Assembly (NCBI GenBank): GCA_947364395.1 | Contig: CANASS010000001.1 | Coordinates: 49,720 to 113,719, forward strand | Direction of reading: 5' to 3' | Source: an uncultured bacterium | GTDB lineage: Bacteria > Bacillota > Clostridia > Oscillospirales > Oscillospiraceae | DNA: 64,000 bases | Shown: piece by piece, positions 42,633 to 50,450 of the stretch | How positions within the stretch are numbered: position 1 is the first letter of the stretch | Layout: the number at the start of each line of letters is the position of its first letter | The notes under the pieces: model-generated | Database searches by the model: none | The model's input: only the letters and a program-made list of their open reading frames with translations | What the model was told of the DNA's origin: nothing | Made by a program: the position numbers and the translations under genes

Positions 42633-42788
42633 ACGGAATATTTTTCCAATTTCCTTGGAATACACCAAGTATTCCTGCGTCGAATCGGCTTCGTCTGGTG
42701 AAAAATCTCTCATCGCTGGGCATATTTCCAATTTTCAAACAGCGCCTAACTTACTCTGACCCCAGCAGAACTTGTTTTAAGGGGCAAC

Positions 42789-43859
42789 TCACTCCAATGC
42801 CTGAAAATACGCCCGGTTGTGAGTCACCGCCGGGTCGTTCGGCTTGCAGGCCGCAGCCAATTCATTGAACCTCTCCGCCCGCTCTTGATCGCCCATGCGG
42901 CTGTAGCAGACGCACAGCTGGATATAGGGCAGGTAACCGTAGCAGTCTGGGCAGACGAACCCGCCCCGGCGGTCGTCCCGAGGGCAGATCAGGGCCAGAG
43001 CGTACCAATAAGCCGCTTGTCCATACCGCTCCCGCTGAAAAAACCACCGCCCCAGCTCACAGCACACCTCTGCCCGGGGACGGTCATAGACAAAGGTGCG
43101 CAAAAGAGCCGCCAGCGCTGCCTCGGGCTGTCCCATCTGCTCTTGACAGTAGGCACAGTGGCAGCAGGCGTCGATGTTGTTTTCTACCCATCCCCGGCCA
43201 TCTTCCAGAAACGCCTCAAAGACCGTCAGGGCTTCTTCCCACCGGCGGTGATAGTAGAGCTCCCGGCCATAGTAGAATTGATGCCGGGGCTCCAGAATTT
43301 TTCCCGCGTTCAGCTGGGCCTGGTAGATCCGCAGGTTGCGATCTGGATCGCTGGGGCGTGTTTTGCGGTGGGTGACGGCGAAATCTCCATAAAAAATTTG
43401 TCCCACTGGAGTAACCGCCTCATGAACAGCTCCCTCCCAGCGCATCCCCGCCCGGTTTTTGATAAGCCGCTCCCTGTAGTAGGAGAAGGTTACCCTCCCG
43501 CCCTCATCAAAGCCGGTATGATAAGGGGCCATGACCACCGATACGGCCGGGTCCAAGGTCTCCTTCAGCGCCAGGAACGCGGCCTGATCCGCCTCCAAAA
43601 GCACATCGTCCGCATCCAGCCACATACAGTAGTCCATAGAAGCGTGGGCAAAAGACTCATTGCGGGCTGCGGCAAAGTCGTCTCGCCAGGGGAAATCGAA
43701 GATCAGGCTGGTAAACCGAGCGGCGATTTCTTTCGTGCGGTCGGTGGAGCCGGTGTCCACGATGATGATCTCATCTGCCAAAGCGGCCGCACTCGTCAAA
43801 CACCGTTCCAGAATATCCTCTTCATTTTTGACAATCATGCATAGGCTGACGCTTATCAT
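42789..43859 (-). CDS. Family 2 glycosyltransferase with TPR-like C-terminal region
   Basis: 356 residues. The N-terminal GT-A domain starts ISVSLCMIVKNEEDILERCL and has the DxD-type MWLDADD motif near residue 90. The second half is helical, with repeats like WEEALTVFEAFLEDG and Cys-rich CCHCAYC. Similar proteins glycosylate peptides or surface proteins. It follows the exosporium-like gene at 43939-44528, so spore-surface glycosylation is a reasonable guess. AGGAGG precedes ATG at 43859, and the ATG at 43877 lies outside it. Confidence 0.82.
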   Translation of the reverse strand: MISVSLCMIVKNEEDILERCLTSAAALADEIIIVDTGSTDRTKEIAARFTSLIFDFPWRDDFAAARNESFAHASMDYCMWLDADDVLLEADQAAFLALKETLDPAVSVVMAPYHTGFDEGGRVTFSYYRERLIKNRAGMRWEGAVHEAVTPVGQIFYGDFAVTHRKTRPSDPDRNLRIYQAQLNAGKILEPRHQFYYGRELYYHRRWEEALTVFEAFLEDGRGWVENNIDACCHCAYCQEQMGQPEAALAALLRTFVYDRPRAEVCCELGRWFFQRERYGQAAYWYALALICPRDDRRGGFVCPDCYGYLPYIQLCVCYSRMGDQERAERFNELAAACKPNDPAVTHNRAYFQALE

Positions 43860-43890
43860 GAGGGGCCTCCTTTTCATGGTTGTTTTTGCA

Positions 43891-43916
43891 GGGAGGCGCT
43901 CCGAAGAGCGCCTCCC
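43891..43916. terminator. Hairpin between the exosporium-like and GT2 genes
   Basis: Eleven-bp GC stem with CGAA loop. The T run is on the plus-strand side; on the minus strand it would be a weak terminator between the two genes. Confidence 0.5.
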
Positions 43917-43938
43917 CTTTTTCTGTGCCCGGATGGCG

Positions 43939-44528
43939 TCATGCCAGCCGTTTGATGGTCAGGGATGCCCCCGCGCCGCAACCCACCAAGATGGCCGTCC
44001 CGGCCAGGACAGCGGGGTACATCTGAAGGGTGATAGTGGAGTTGGCGGGCAGAGCGACCTTGATTTGATTCTCAAATCGGGAGGTGGACACGATTGGGGC
44101 GATGGTAGATCCGGTGTTATTGGAGCCATTAATGACCAGCCGGGTTCCCATCAGCAGGGACAAGGTGGTATTCACATGGTAAGAGATTTCATAGGCACCC
44201 GCCGCAGCCACGGTAAATACCGTGTTTCCGGCGTTGACGGTGATGTCCGGGGACAGCACCTGGGCATTGGGCAAGGGCACCAGGCTGCCGCCCAACGCCA
44301 CCAGGATGGTACTGCCCTGGGTGTTGGCGGCCAGCACATCGCTTACCGTAGCGAGGAGGGCCGCTGAGACCCGGAATGGTGCCCAAAATATATTGCAGCT
44401 TCTCTCCCTCGGCGTTGAGGATGTGGCTCAGCCCCCAGCTCCTCCATGGCGATGGAGGAGAGAATCTGGTTGACCGCGTCCTCCCGCTGGATGGGAGGAT
44501 CAACGTTGGGAAAACTTGGCACAGACAT
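43939..44528 (-). pseudogene. Exosporium-like protein with two frameshifts
   Basis: Reading from ATG at 44528 (MSVPSFPNVDPPIQREDAV) through MEELG, the frame changes at a five-G run (44432-44436), continues as LSHILNAEGEKLQYILGTIPG, changes again near 44351-44360, then continues as DVLAANTQGSTILVALGG to a C-terminal BclA/TNF-like beta domain ending LTIKRLA. Dropping one base at each site restores a full protein of about 195 residues. Homologous to the intact divergent gene at 44760-45602. Could be real decay, phase variation or assembly error. Confidence 0.75.
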
Positions 44529-44759
44529 AAAAAATGTATCCCCTTTCGAGCCTACACGCAGTCCGGGAGACACCAAAGCAGCGGTGCAGGCAGAAAGCCC
44601 TCCCCGGCAATGCGCCCACGTCATTCTATGCCCCCGCCTGCCGGTGTGTTCGACGGGGCAAGGCGGTTTCAGCCGCATAAGATGGAACGGCGGCTGGACT
44701 TTCCGAGCCGTACAACCCGTCCCTGCGCCGAGCCGGGCGGTACAATGGAGTATCTTACT

Positions 44760-45602
44760 ATGTCTATGCCTTCTTTTCCCCCCCACGGGGCAGACTTGAC
44801 GCGGGAAGAGGCCCTAACCATGATTATTGCCTCCATCGCCATGGAGGAACTGGCTCTCAGCCACATCATCAACGCCGAGGGCGAAAAGCTGCAATACATC
44901 CTGGGTACTCTGCCGGGGGCAAAGACCTGCGCCACGCCTCAGGATGTATTGGAGGTAAATAAAAGCGTGGCTTCCCTGCTGGATGTGGTAGCGCAGAATC
45001 AGATGCTGCTGAAAAGCAAGCTCGAAAAGGTGCTGGGGGCATGTCCGCCCCTAACGCCCCCTTGCCCTCCACCAAAACCATGCCCGCCCGAACCTCCTAT
45101 ATGCGGGCCTTGTCCGCCTCCCCCCACTTACGGCCCAGAGATATGCCCGCCATCCGGCTGCCTGGGAAAAGAGGGGAAACGTGCCCTCCACCTGGTAGAG
45201 CGCCAGCCAGGGTTTCTGTGGAGTCCTGGCTGCCGTCTGCCCTGGCGGCAGCAGGCCCAGTGCGGTGAGTATATCCGCTGGAACGAGTGTAATCCCACCC
45301 AAATCCGGCTGGATCTGCGGGCGGCCTACGCAATTCGGTGCACACTGAGCGTATATGCCATGCCCCCGGCAAAAGGAGAGGGGTACATCTGCCTTAGACA
45401 GACCCCTTGCGGGTCGTTTACGGATGCACCGCCTTTGCGATTTTCCTTGGAGCGAATGGCAGGCAGCCTCCAGACGCTGCAATACGCCGCTGTGATCTAT
45501 CCCTGTGCAAATGTAACCGGCCCGGCGGAATTGTCCCTGGTGCTGGATACCCGGAATGCCTTGTGCGTGGAGCGGGCTTCCATGGATGTGGTGGAGCTCT
45601 AA
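44760..45602 (+). CDS. Exosporium-like surface protein with Cys/Pro-rich linker
   Basis: 280 residues. N-terminal module MSMPSFPPHGADLTREEAL...MEELALSHIINAEGEKLQ of the spore-surface type common in Clostridia, then helical QDVLEVNKSVASLLDVVAQN, a low-complexity linker of repeated CPP/PPCPP units (about residues 100-135), and a beta-rich C-terminal part with many Cys. Probably disulfide-linked on the spore coat or exosporium. Start chosen at 44760 by analogy with the sister gene; ATG 44745 is in frame too. The 231-base divergent gap upstream shows no clear sigma-A promoter. Confidence 0.72.
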   Translation: MSMPSFPPHGADLTREEALTMIIASIAMEELALSHIINAEGEKLQYILGTLPGAKTCATPQDVLEVNKSVASLLDVVAQNQMLLKSKLEKVLGACPPLTPPCPPPKPCPPEPPICGPCPPPPTYGPEICPPSGCLGKEGKRALHLVERQPGFLWSPGCRLPWRQQAQCGEYIRWNECNPTQIRLDLRAAYAIRCTLSVYAMPPAKGEGYICLRQTPCGSFTDAPPLRFSLERMAGSLQTLQYAAVIYPCANVTGPAELSLVLDTRNALCVERASMDVVEL

Positions 45603-45626
45603 ATGAAGAGAAACAAAAATATCTAA

Positions 45627-45684
45627 TAAAGAGCGGGAGTATTTTGAACAGCCCCAAAAGCTGTCAAAACGCTCCCGCTCTTTA
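45627..45684. terminator. Long hairpin after the exosporium-like gene
   Basis: Outer stem of 14 pairs (45627-45640 with 45671-45684, one G-T) plus inner pairing. Follows the gene by 24 bases. The T-rich side is the minus strand, so on the plus strand the tail is A-rich. Confidence 0.6.
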
Positions 45685-45758
45685 TAAAAATGAACCCTCC
45701 CACGTTTTCTGCGGCTTTCTATTACAAAAGCTTATTTTACTTTCCCCTGCGGACCAAG

Positions 45759-45914
45759 GGCAAGAAGATGCAATATATCCTTGGGCGCTGCCCGGGCTCA
45801 TCGGACCCGTCGCCGCAGAGGACGTTCTAAACGTCAACGAGCGCTCTGCGGTCTGCTGGAGACCACCGTGCAGAACCAGCTTTTTCTGAGGGAACTCATT
45901 AGAAGCTATTTCAT
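45759..45914 (+). pseudogene. Relic of a third exosporium-like N-terminal module
   Basis: Pieces of the same module appear in order in three reading frames: GKKMQYILG from 45759, ALPGLIGPVAAEDVLNVNE in the second frame, and LLETTVQNQLFLRELI in the third from about 45853. They match EGEKLQYILGTLPG, QDVLEVNKS and LLDVVAQNQMLLKSKL of the intact gene. There is no start codon and no C-terminal domain. It ends within the ribU stop codon. Confidence 0.72.
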
Positions 45915-46628
45915 GCGCAGGAGGCGCTCAATGTGTTTGTAGAGGACAAACGTGATAACCGAGTCCGCCACGCCCTTGAGCAGATTGAAGGGAGCCACGG
46001 CACACAACACTAAGGTGTTGACACTGACGATGGCGGGATTGATGGCGGTGCCCATGCCGATGATGACCTCCAGCGGCTGGCCGAATAGAACGGAGAAAGC
46101 GGGGATCAGGTAGACCGCATTGAATAGGCTGCCCACCACCGTAATGCACGCGGTGCCCACTACCATACCGAGGATGGCGCCTTTCTTGGTCTTATTGGCG
46201 AAGTACACCACCGAGGCGGGCAGAATCAAGGCGCAGCCCACCGCGAAGTTGGCCAGGTCGCCCACAAAGGCGGTGGAGGTCCCTTTCAGCAGCAGTTTCA
46301 TCACCACCTTCAGAAACTCGCACACCACCCCGGCCACCGGGCCCATGGAAAAGGAGCAGATAAGCACCGGGATCTCACTGAAGTCCAGCTCGTAGAAACC
46401 GGGGGCAAAGGGCAGGGGGAATTCAAAGTACATCAGCACGGCGGCGATGGCGGCGAAAATGCCCACGTAAGCCGTCCTCCGGGCGGGAGACTGCTTCTCC
46501 GGCTTGAGCCACAGCCGCTCCAGCAGCACGGCCACCGCGAAAATACCCGCGAACACCGCCAAGCACACCAGCAGAAACATGGCGTTGTCCGCCACCGCCG
46601 CAAAAAGCTTTCCAGGATCGTTGAACAT
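45906..46628 (-). CDS. ribU: Riboflavin ECF transporter substrate-binding subunit
   Basis: 240 residues, about six hydrophobic helices. ECF S-component features: AAVLMYFEFPLPFAPGFYELDFSEIPVLI and GPVAGVVCEFLKVVMKLL near the middle. Imports riboflavin with shared EcfA/A'/T subunits, not encoded here. Control by the FMN riboswitch upstream supports the substrate. AGGAGG precedes the ATG. Confidence 0.92.
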   Translation of the reverse strand: MFNDPGKLFAAVADNAMFLLVCLAVFAGIFAVAVLLERLWLKPEKQSPARRTAYVGIFAAIAAVLMYFEFPLPFAPGFYELDFSEIPVLICSFSMGPVAGVVCEFLKVVMKLLLKGTSTAFVGDLANFAVGCALILPASVVYFANKTKKGAILGMVVGTACITVVGSLFNAVYLIPAFSVLFGQPLEVIIGMGTAINPAIVSVNTLVLCAVAPFNLLKGVADSVITFVLYKHIERLLRMK

Positions 46629-46655
46629 AAAAATACCTCCTAAGATAGTCTGAAA

Positions 46656-46681
46656 CGCCTGAAAGCACTGTCTTCCAGGCG
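46656..46681 (-). promoter_or_regulatory. Candidate expression-platform hairpin of the FMN riboswitch
   Basis: Six-bp closing stem CGCCTG/CAGGCG plus A-T pairs between aptamer and ribU, followed by a short T stretch on the minus strand. Either a weak terminator or a structure affecting ribosome access. Confidence 0.5.
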
Positions 46682-46707
46682 CGACACTACCTCAAGAGGG
46701 GTCACGC

Positions 46708-46818
46708 GTCTTCTTCCATCCGGACTATACCGTTGGTCCCGGAGTTTCACCGGGTCAACCGCTCACGCGGGTCGCGGACTATACCGCCAGTGGGGAATCT
46801 CACCCCGCCCTGAAGACA
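46708..46818 (-). ncRNA. FMN riboswitch (RFN element)
   Basis: On the minus strand the conserved RFN blocks appear in order: CTTCAGGGCGGGGTGAGATT, CCCACTGGCGGTATAGTCCG, GTTGACCCGGTGAAACTC, CGGGACCAACGGTATAGTCC and GGATGGAAGAAG. It lies between a strong promoter and ribU. FMN binding should lower ribU expression. Confidence 0.95.
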
Positions 46819-46841
46819 ATCATTCCATTGTTCCGTTCCAG

Positions 46842-46870
46842 ATTATAAGCCTCACCCTCCAAAAATGCAA
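46842..46870 (-). promoter_or_regulatory. Sigma-A promoter of the FMN riboswitch/ribU
   Basis: TTGCAT (46865-46870), 17-base spacer, consensus TATAAT (46842-46847) on the minus strand. Confidence 0.75.
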
Positions 46871-46924
46871 GTCTTTTTTGTCGAATTTGCCCGACATTTT
46901 TTAAAACTAACGTTTCATTTCCCC

Positions 46925-46953
46925 TTGACGACTTCCCGCACATGTAGTACAAT
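46925..46953 (+). promoter_or_regulatory. Sigma-A promoter of the SLOG gene
   Basis: TTGACG (46925-46930), 17-base spacer, TACAAT (46948-46953), divergent from the ribU promoter. Confidence 0.7.
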
Positions 46954-46982
46954 TGTATCAAACATCGAGAGGAGGAACCACC

Positions 46983-47522
46983 GTGTCAACCGACGAAAGC
47001 CGCACCTGCTGTTTCACCGGCCACCGGCCGGACAAGCTTCCCTGGGGCCTGGACGAGGACGACCCCCGCTGCGCCGCGCTGAAGGCCAGCCTGGACCGGG
47101 AGCTGGACGGGCTGTACCGCCGGGGGTTCCGCCACTTCATCTCCGGCATGGCCATGGGCTGCGACCTGTACTTTGCCGAAGCCGCGCTGGCCCTGCGGGA
47201 GCGCTGCCACGGCGTAACGGTGGAGGGGGCGGTCCCCTGCCCCACCCAGGCGCAAAAATGGCCGGAGACCCTCCGCCGCCGATGGCGGGCTATCCTGGAC
47301 ACCTGCGACCTGGAGACGGTGGTGCAGCAAAATTACGACCGCTGGTGCATGCTCCGCCGGGACCGCTACATCGTAGACCGCTCCGCCGCCGTGCTTGCGG
47401 TGTTCGACGGCGCCCCGGGAGGGACCCAGTACACCCTGAACTACGCCATGGACAAAAAGCGGGAAATTCTCCTGCTGGATCCCGCCCAGCCGGACCGGGC
47501 CGTCGCCCAATTCATCCTATGA
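46983..47522 (+). CDS. SLOG-domain (DUF1273/YpsA-like) protein
   Basis: 179 residues with CCFTGHRPDKLPW at the N terminus and FISGMAMGCDLYFAE, hallmarks of the YpsA/DprA-like SLOG Rossmann fold, which binds nucleotides or related ligands. Role unknown; Bacillus YpsA affects cell division. The start is GTG at 46983 with GAGGAGG seven bases upstream. It is a single-gene plus-strand unit with its own promoter and terminator. Confidence 0.82.
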   Translation: MSTDESRTCCFTGHRPDKLPWGLDEDDPRCAALKASLDRELDGLYRRGFRHFISGMAMGCDLYFAEAALALRERCHGVTVEGAVPCPTQAQKWPETLRRRWRAILDTCDLETVVQQNYDRWCMLRRDRYIVDRSAAVLAVFDGAPGGTQYTLNYAMDKKREILLLDPAQPDRAVAQFIL

Positions 47523-47555
47523 AAGACCCCGCCGGACTGTCCGGCGGGGTCTTTC
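47521..47555. terminator. Bidirectional terminator between convergent genes
   Basis: Sixteen-bp perfect stem, CTG loop, overlapping the SLOG stop codon and sitting 2 bases beyond the stop of the small minus-strand gene. T tails are short on both sides. Confidence 0.75.
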
Positions 47556-47557
47556 CC

Positions 47558-47737
47558 TCACATTTTGAACGAGCCGTTGAAGTGCTCCACGACCTCGCCC
47601 ACGGCCTTGATTGCCCTCCCCGCCGCCTTCTGGGCGGAGTGCTTTTTCTTCTTGGGCATCATCATCAGGCCGATGGCCCCGGCCGCCGCCATGGTAGCCC
47701 CGGCGATGGGCAGCATGGCTTTTTTGTCCATTCTCAT
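47558..47737 (-). CDS. Small membrane-associated protein, 59 residues, unknown
   Basis: Not recognised. A short N-terminal stretch (MRMDKKAMLPIAG) leads into a hydrophobic Ala/Gly/Met segment with AAAGAIGLMMM, then PKKKKHSAQKAAGRAIKAV, an amphipathic basic helix, and ends FNGSFKM. One membrane helix followed by positive charges suggests an N-out or peripheral membrane peptide, similar in style to YtxH-like proteins. GGAGTGATGAGTC precedes ATG at 47737. Confidence 0.65.
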   Translation of the reverse strand: MRMDKKAMLPIAGATMAAAGAIGLMMMPKKKKHSAQKAAGRAIKAVGEVVEHFNGSFKM

Positions 47738-47806
47738 GACTCATCACTCCTTCGCCCTGCTAGCTTGCCCCATTTTCCGGGAAAGAGTGAGATTTTCAGC
47801 TGGAAA

Positions 47807-48559
47807 CTATTTCAAAATCAGCGACACCGGGCAGTGGTCGCTGCCCTGGATGTCGGGGTGGATGGCCGCCTCCCCCACCCGCTCCCCCAGCCGGTCGGAC
47901 ACGATAAAATAGTCAATACGCCAGCCGGCGTTCTTCTCCCTGGCCTTGAAGCGATAACTCCACCAGGAATAGGCCCCCTCCCTGTCCGGGTACAGCAGGC
48001 GGAAGCTGTCAGTGAAGCCGGAGGAGAGCAGGCGGGTCATGGCGGCGCGTTCCTCATCGGAGAAACCGGCGTTTCCCCGGTTGGTCTTGGGGTTTTTCAA
48101 GTCAATCTCCTGGTGCGCCACGTTCAAGTCCCCGCAGTACACCACCGGCTTTGTCTTATCCAGGCTCCTGAGATAATCCAACAGGTCCTCTTCCCACTCC
48201 AGGCGGTAGCCCAGCCGGGCCAGCTCGCTCTGGGCGTTGGGGGTGTAGCAGTCAACCAGCCAGAACTCCGGATACTCCAAGGTGATGAGCCGCCCCTCAT
48301 GGTCGTGCTTGTCCAGGTCCATCCCGTAGGAGACTGACAGCGGCTCCTCCCGGGCGAAGATGGCGGTGCCGGAATAGCCCTTCTTGTCCGCCGAGTTCCA
48401 ATATTCATGGTAGCCGGACAGCTCCACCTCCGCCTGCCCCCGCTCCATCTTGGTCTCCTGGAGACAGATGAAGTCGGCATCCAGCCCCAGCACTGAGTCC
48501 ACAAAGCCCTTTTTCAGGCAGGCCCGCAGACCGTTCACATTCCAAGACACGAATTTCAT
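47807..48559 (-). CDS. xth: Exodeoxyribonuclease III
   Basis: AP endonuclease and 3'-5' exonuclease for base-excision repair. 250 residues, starting MKFVSWNVNGLRACLKKGF; catalytic motifs ICLQETKM, GDLNVAHQEIDLKNPK and GSDHCPV. It overlaps the upstream membrane gene as ATGA. Confidence 0.97.
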   Translation of the reverse strand: MKFVSWNVNGLRACLKKGFVDSVLGLDADFICLQETKMERGQAEVELSGYHEYWNSADKKGYSGTAIFAREEPLSVSYGMDLDKHDHEGRLITLEYPEFWLVDCYTPNAQSELARLGYRLEWEEDLLDYLRSLDKTKPVVYCGDLNVAHQEIDLKNPKTNRGNAGFSDEERAAMTRLLSSGFTDSFRLLYPDREGAYSWWSYRFKAREKNAGWRIDYFIVSDRLGERVGEAAIHPDIQGSDHCPVSLILK

Positions 48560-49926
48560 GTCAATTCCCCCTGTCTGTTCACCTGGCGCAGCTGCCGGAC
48601 CAGCACCCACACCGAGATGGCCAGAGCCCCCAGCATGGCCAGAGCCTCCAGGGCCATGCCAAACTGAGCGCTTCCAATGGTGACGATAAAGTTGTACTTC
48701 TGCCGCAGGTAGACCACATAGCTGGCCAGGGACGCCCCTCCCGCCAGCACCGCCACCGGCAGGCGGCGCACATTGGCGCAGGCCCAGCACAAGGTGAACA
48801 CGTCGGCCAGAAAGAAATACCGCTCGTGCATGTGGGGCAGGAAGAAGGGCACCCCGATGCACAAGATAACCGCCATGGTCATGGTGATATCCCGGTCCAG
48901 CCGGTCCTTCAGCCAGAAGCCCAGCCCCAGCAGAATCAGCACCAGCGCCGCCGCCGCAGCGATCCCTAGAACGGAGGCCAGCTTTCCCTCCGCCAGCCCT
49001 TCGTGGAGGGCCCTTGGGATAAACTGGTACACGCTGGCCGCGTTGAGCACCAGATGGGGCACCTCGGTCATCTGGTTGAAATAGATGCCCAGTATATCGG
49101 CCAGGGGCTTGCCCAAAAATACGGCGGGCAGAATGGTGGCCAGGTAGGTGACGGGAAACACCCACAGCTCCCAGAACCTCACCTTTTTCGCCAGCCACAG
49201 CACCCCCCACAAGGGGAGGATAAAGACGGCCTGAAGCTTGAAGGAGAAGGCCACCGCCATCAGCGCCACCGAGGTTTTATTTTTTCCCTCCAGCACCAGA
49301 GCGGCGGCGTGGATAGCCAAGGCCCCGTAGATCACGTCGCACTGTCCCCAGTAGGCCCCGTTGAGCACCACCACAGGCAGCAGCAGGGCGGCGGCAAAGG
49401 CGGTCAGGGGAGCGGCGCTCCCCTGACGGTCCCTGGTCAGGGACCGCACCAACCGGAAGCAGCCCCAGGCCAGCACCACGTCAAACAGGATGGACAGCAG
49501 CTTGTACATATACAGGTCGGGCACGCCGATGTAGGACATAAAGGCGATATAATAGAGGTAGGGCACGTTGTAGTTGCCCACGTTGCTGGCCAGGGTGCTG
49601 AAGCCGCCGTAGGTTCGGAAAAACTCTGCCCAGTGCTTCAAGAAGGAGACGTAATCCCCGCTGATATAGTCCAGGCTCAGGGCCCGGAGCACCATGGCCG
49701 CCCCGATGGGCAGCAGCAGGATCAGCAGCGCGTCTCCCCTGACGCCCTCCATCCGCAGCAGAAGCAGGGACAGCCCTGCCAGGGCGATGAGCACCGCCGC
49801 GATGCCCGCCCGGTCCAGCCAGCCGCCCTGGTCCAACCCCATACACGCCACGGCGGTGAACACCAGCAGCGCCCCGCCGGCCCCGGCGCACACCGGGGGC
49901 AGATATTTCTTCCATTGTTGATCCAT
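48556..49926 (-). CDS. GT-C fold membrane glycosyltransferase-like protein
   Basis: 456 residues with about ten or more membrane helices. After the early helices come LDYISGDYVSF (an acidic residue typical of GT-C enzymes) and NGAYWGQCDVIYGAL, a motif of mannosyltransferase-like GT-C proteins. Would transfer sugar from a polyprenyl-phosphate donor; acceptor unknown. ATG at 49926 with AGGAGGAACAAGA. Confidence 0.75.
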   Translation of the reverse strand: MDQQWKKYLPPVCAGAGGALLVFTAVACMGLDQGGWLDRAGIAAVLIALAGLSLLLLRMEGVRGDALLILLLPIGAAMVLRALSLDYISGDYVSFLKHWAEFFRTYGGFSTLASNVGNYNVPYLYYIAFMSYIGVPDLYMYKLLSILFDVVLAWGCFRLVRSLTRDRQGSAAPLTAFAAALLLPVVVLNGAYWGQCDVIYGALAIHAAALVLEGKNKTSVALMAVAFSFKLQAVFILPLWGVLWLAKKVRFWELWVFPVTYLATILPAVFLGKPLADILGIYFNQMTEVPHLVLNAASVYQFIPRALHEGLAEGKLASVLGIAAAAALVLILLGLGFWLKDRLDRDITMTMAVILCIGVPFFLPHMHERYFFLADVFTLCWACANVRRLPVAVLAGGASLASYVVYLRQKYNFIVTIGSAQFGMALEALAMLGALAISVWVLVRQLRQVNRQGELT

Positions 49927-49958
49927 TCTTGTTCCTCCTGATACCGCAGTTCGCTCCA

Positions 49959-50450
49959 TCATACCACAGCCGCCCCCGCTTGTCCAGCCTCCCCATCCTG
50001 GGTGTGGACGTATATCCGGGAGCACTCCGCCTCCCCGTCCCCCTGGACCATGCACAGAAACCGCCAGCCGTACCGCTCATAAAAAGAGGTGTGATCGGTG
50101 AGCAGATAGAGGGCGTCCACCCCCAGTCCCGCCATGTCCGCGCAGACCAACTCCAGCATCGCCCCCGCTATCCCCTGACAGCGGTGTGTCTCCTCCACAT
50201 AGACCGCGCACACGTTGGGGGTCAGGTCCCTTCGGGGATGGAAGTCGTTCTCAATGACTCCCAGCCCGCCTACAATTTCATCTCCATCCACGGCCACATA
50301 CCACTGGGGTACTGCCTCGCTGTCCACGAGGCATTCCGCCATGCTCTCCCGATACGCCTCCAGCGGGACGCTCCACTTTTCATGGAACCACTCCGCCGCC
50401 CGGTCCGCCATCTGGGGATGCTCTCTGATTTTCCAAACCGCACAGCTCAA
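49959..50450 (-). CDS. GNAT acetyltransferase
   Basis: 163 residues with YVAVDGDEIVGGLGVIENDF, the CoA loop TNVC...HRCQGIAGAMLE-like segment and LLTDHTSFYERYGWRFL, which is typical of GNAT proteins. Substrate unknown. The start is TTG at 50450, overlapping the rluD-type stop as TTGA with GGAGAG upstream; longer starts would lie within the upstream gene. Confidence 0.8.
   Translation of the reverse strand: MSCAVWKIREHPQMADRAAEWFHEKWSVPLEAYRESMAECLVDSEAVPQWYVAVDGDEIVGGLGVIENDFHPRRDLTPNVCAVYVEETHRCQGIAGAMLELVCADMAGLGVDALYLLTDHTSFYERYGWRFLCMVQGDGEAECSRIYVHTQDGEAGQAGAAVV

Noticed and set aside
47807..49210. Single 467-codon reading frame covering xth
   Set aside because: The part beyond 48559 is a shadow of the GT-C membrane gene; xth starts at MKFVSWNVNG.
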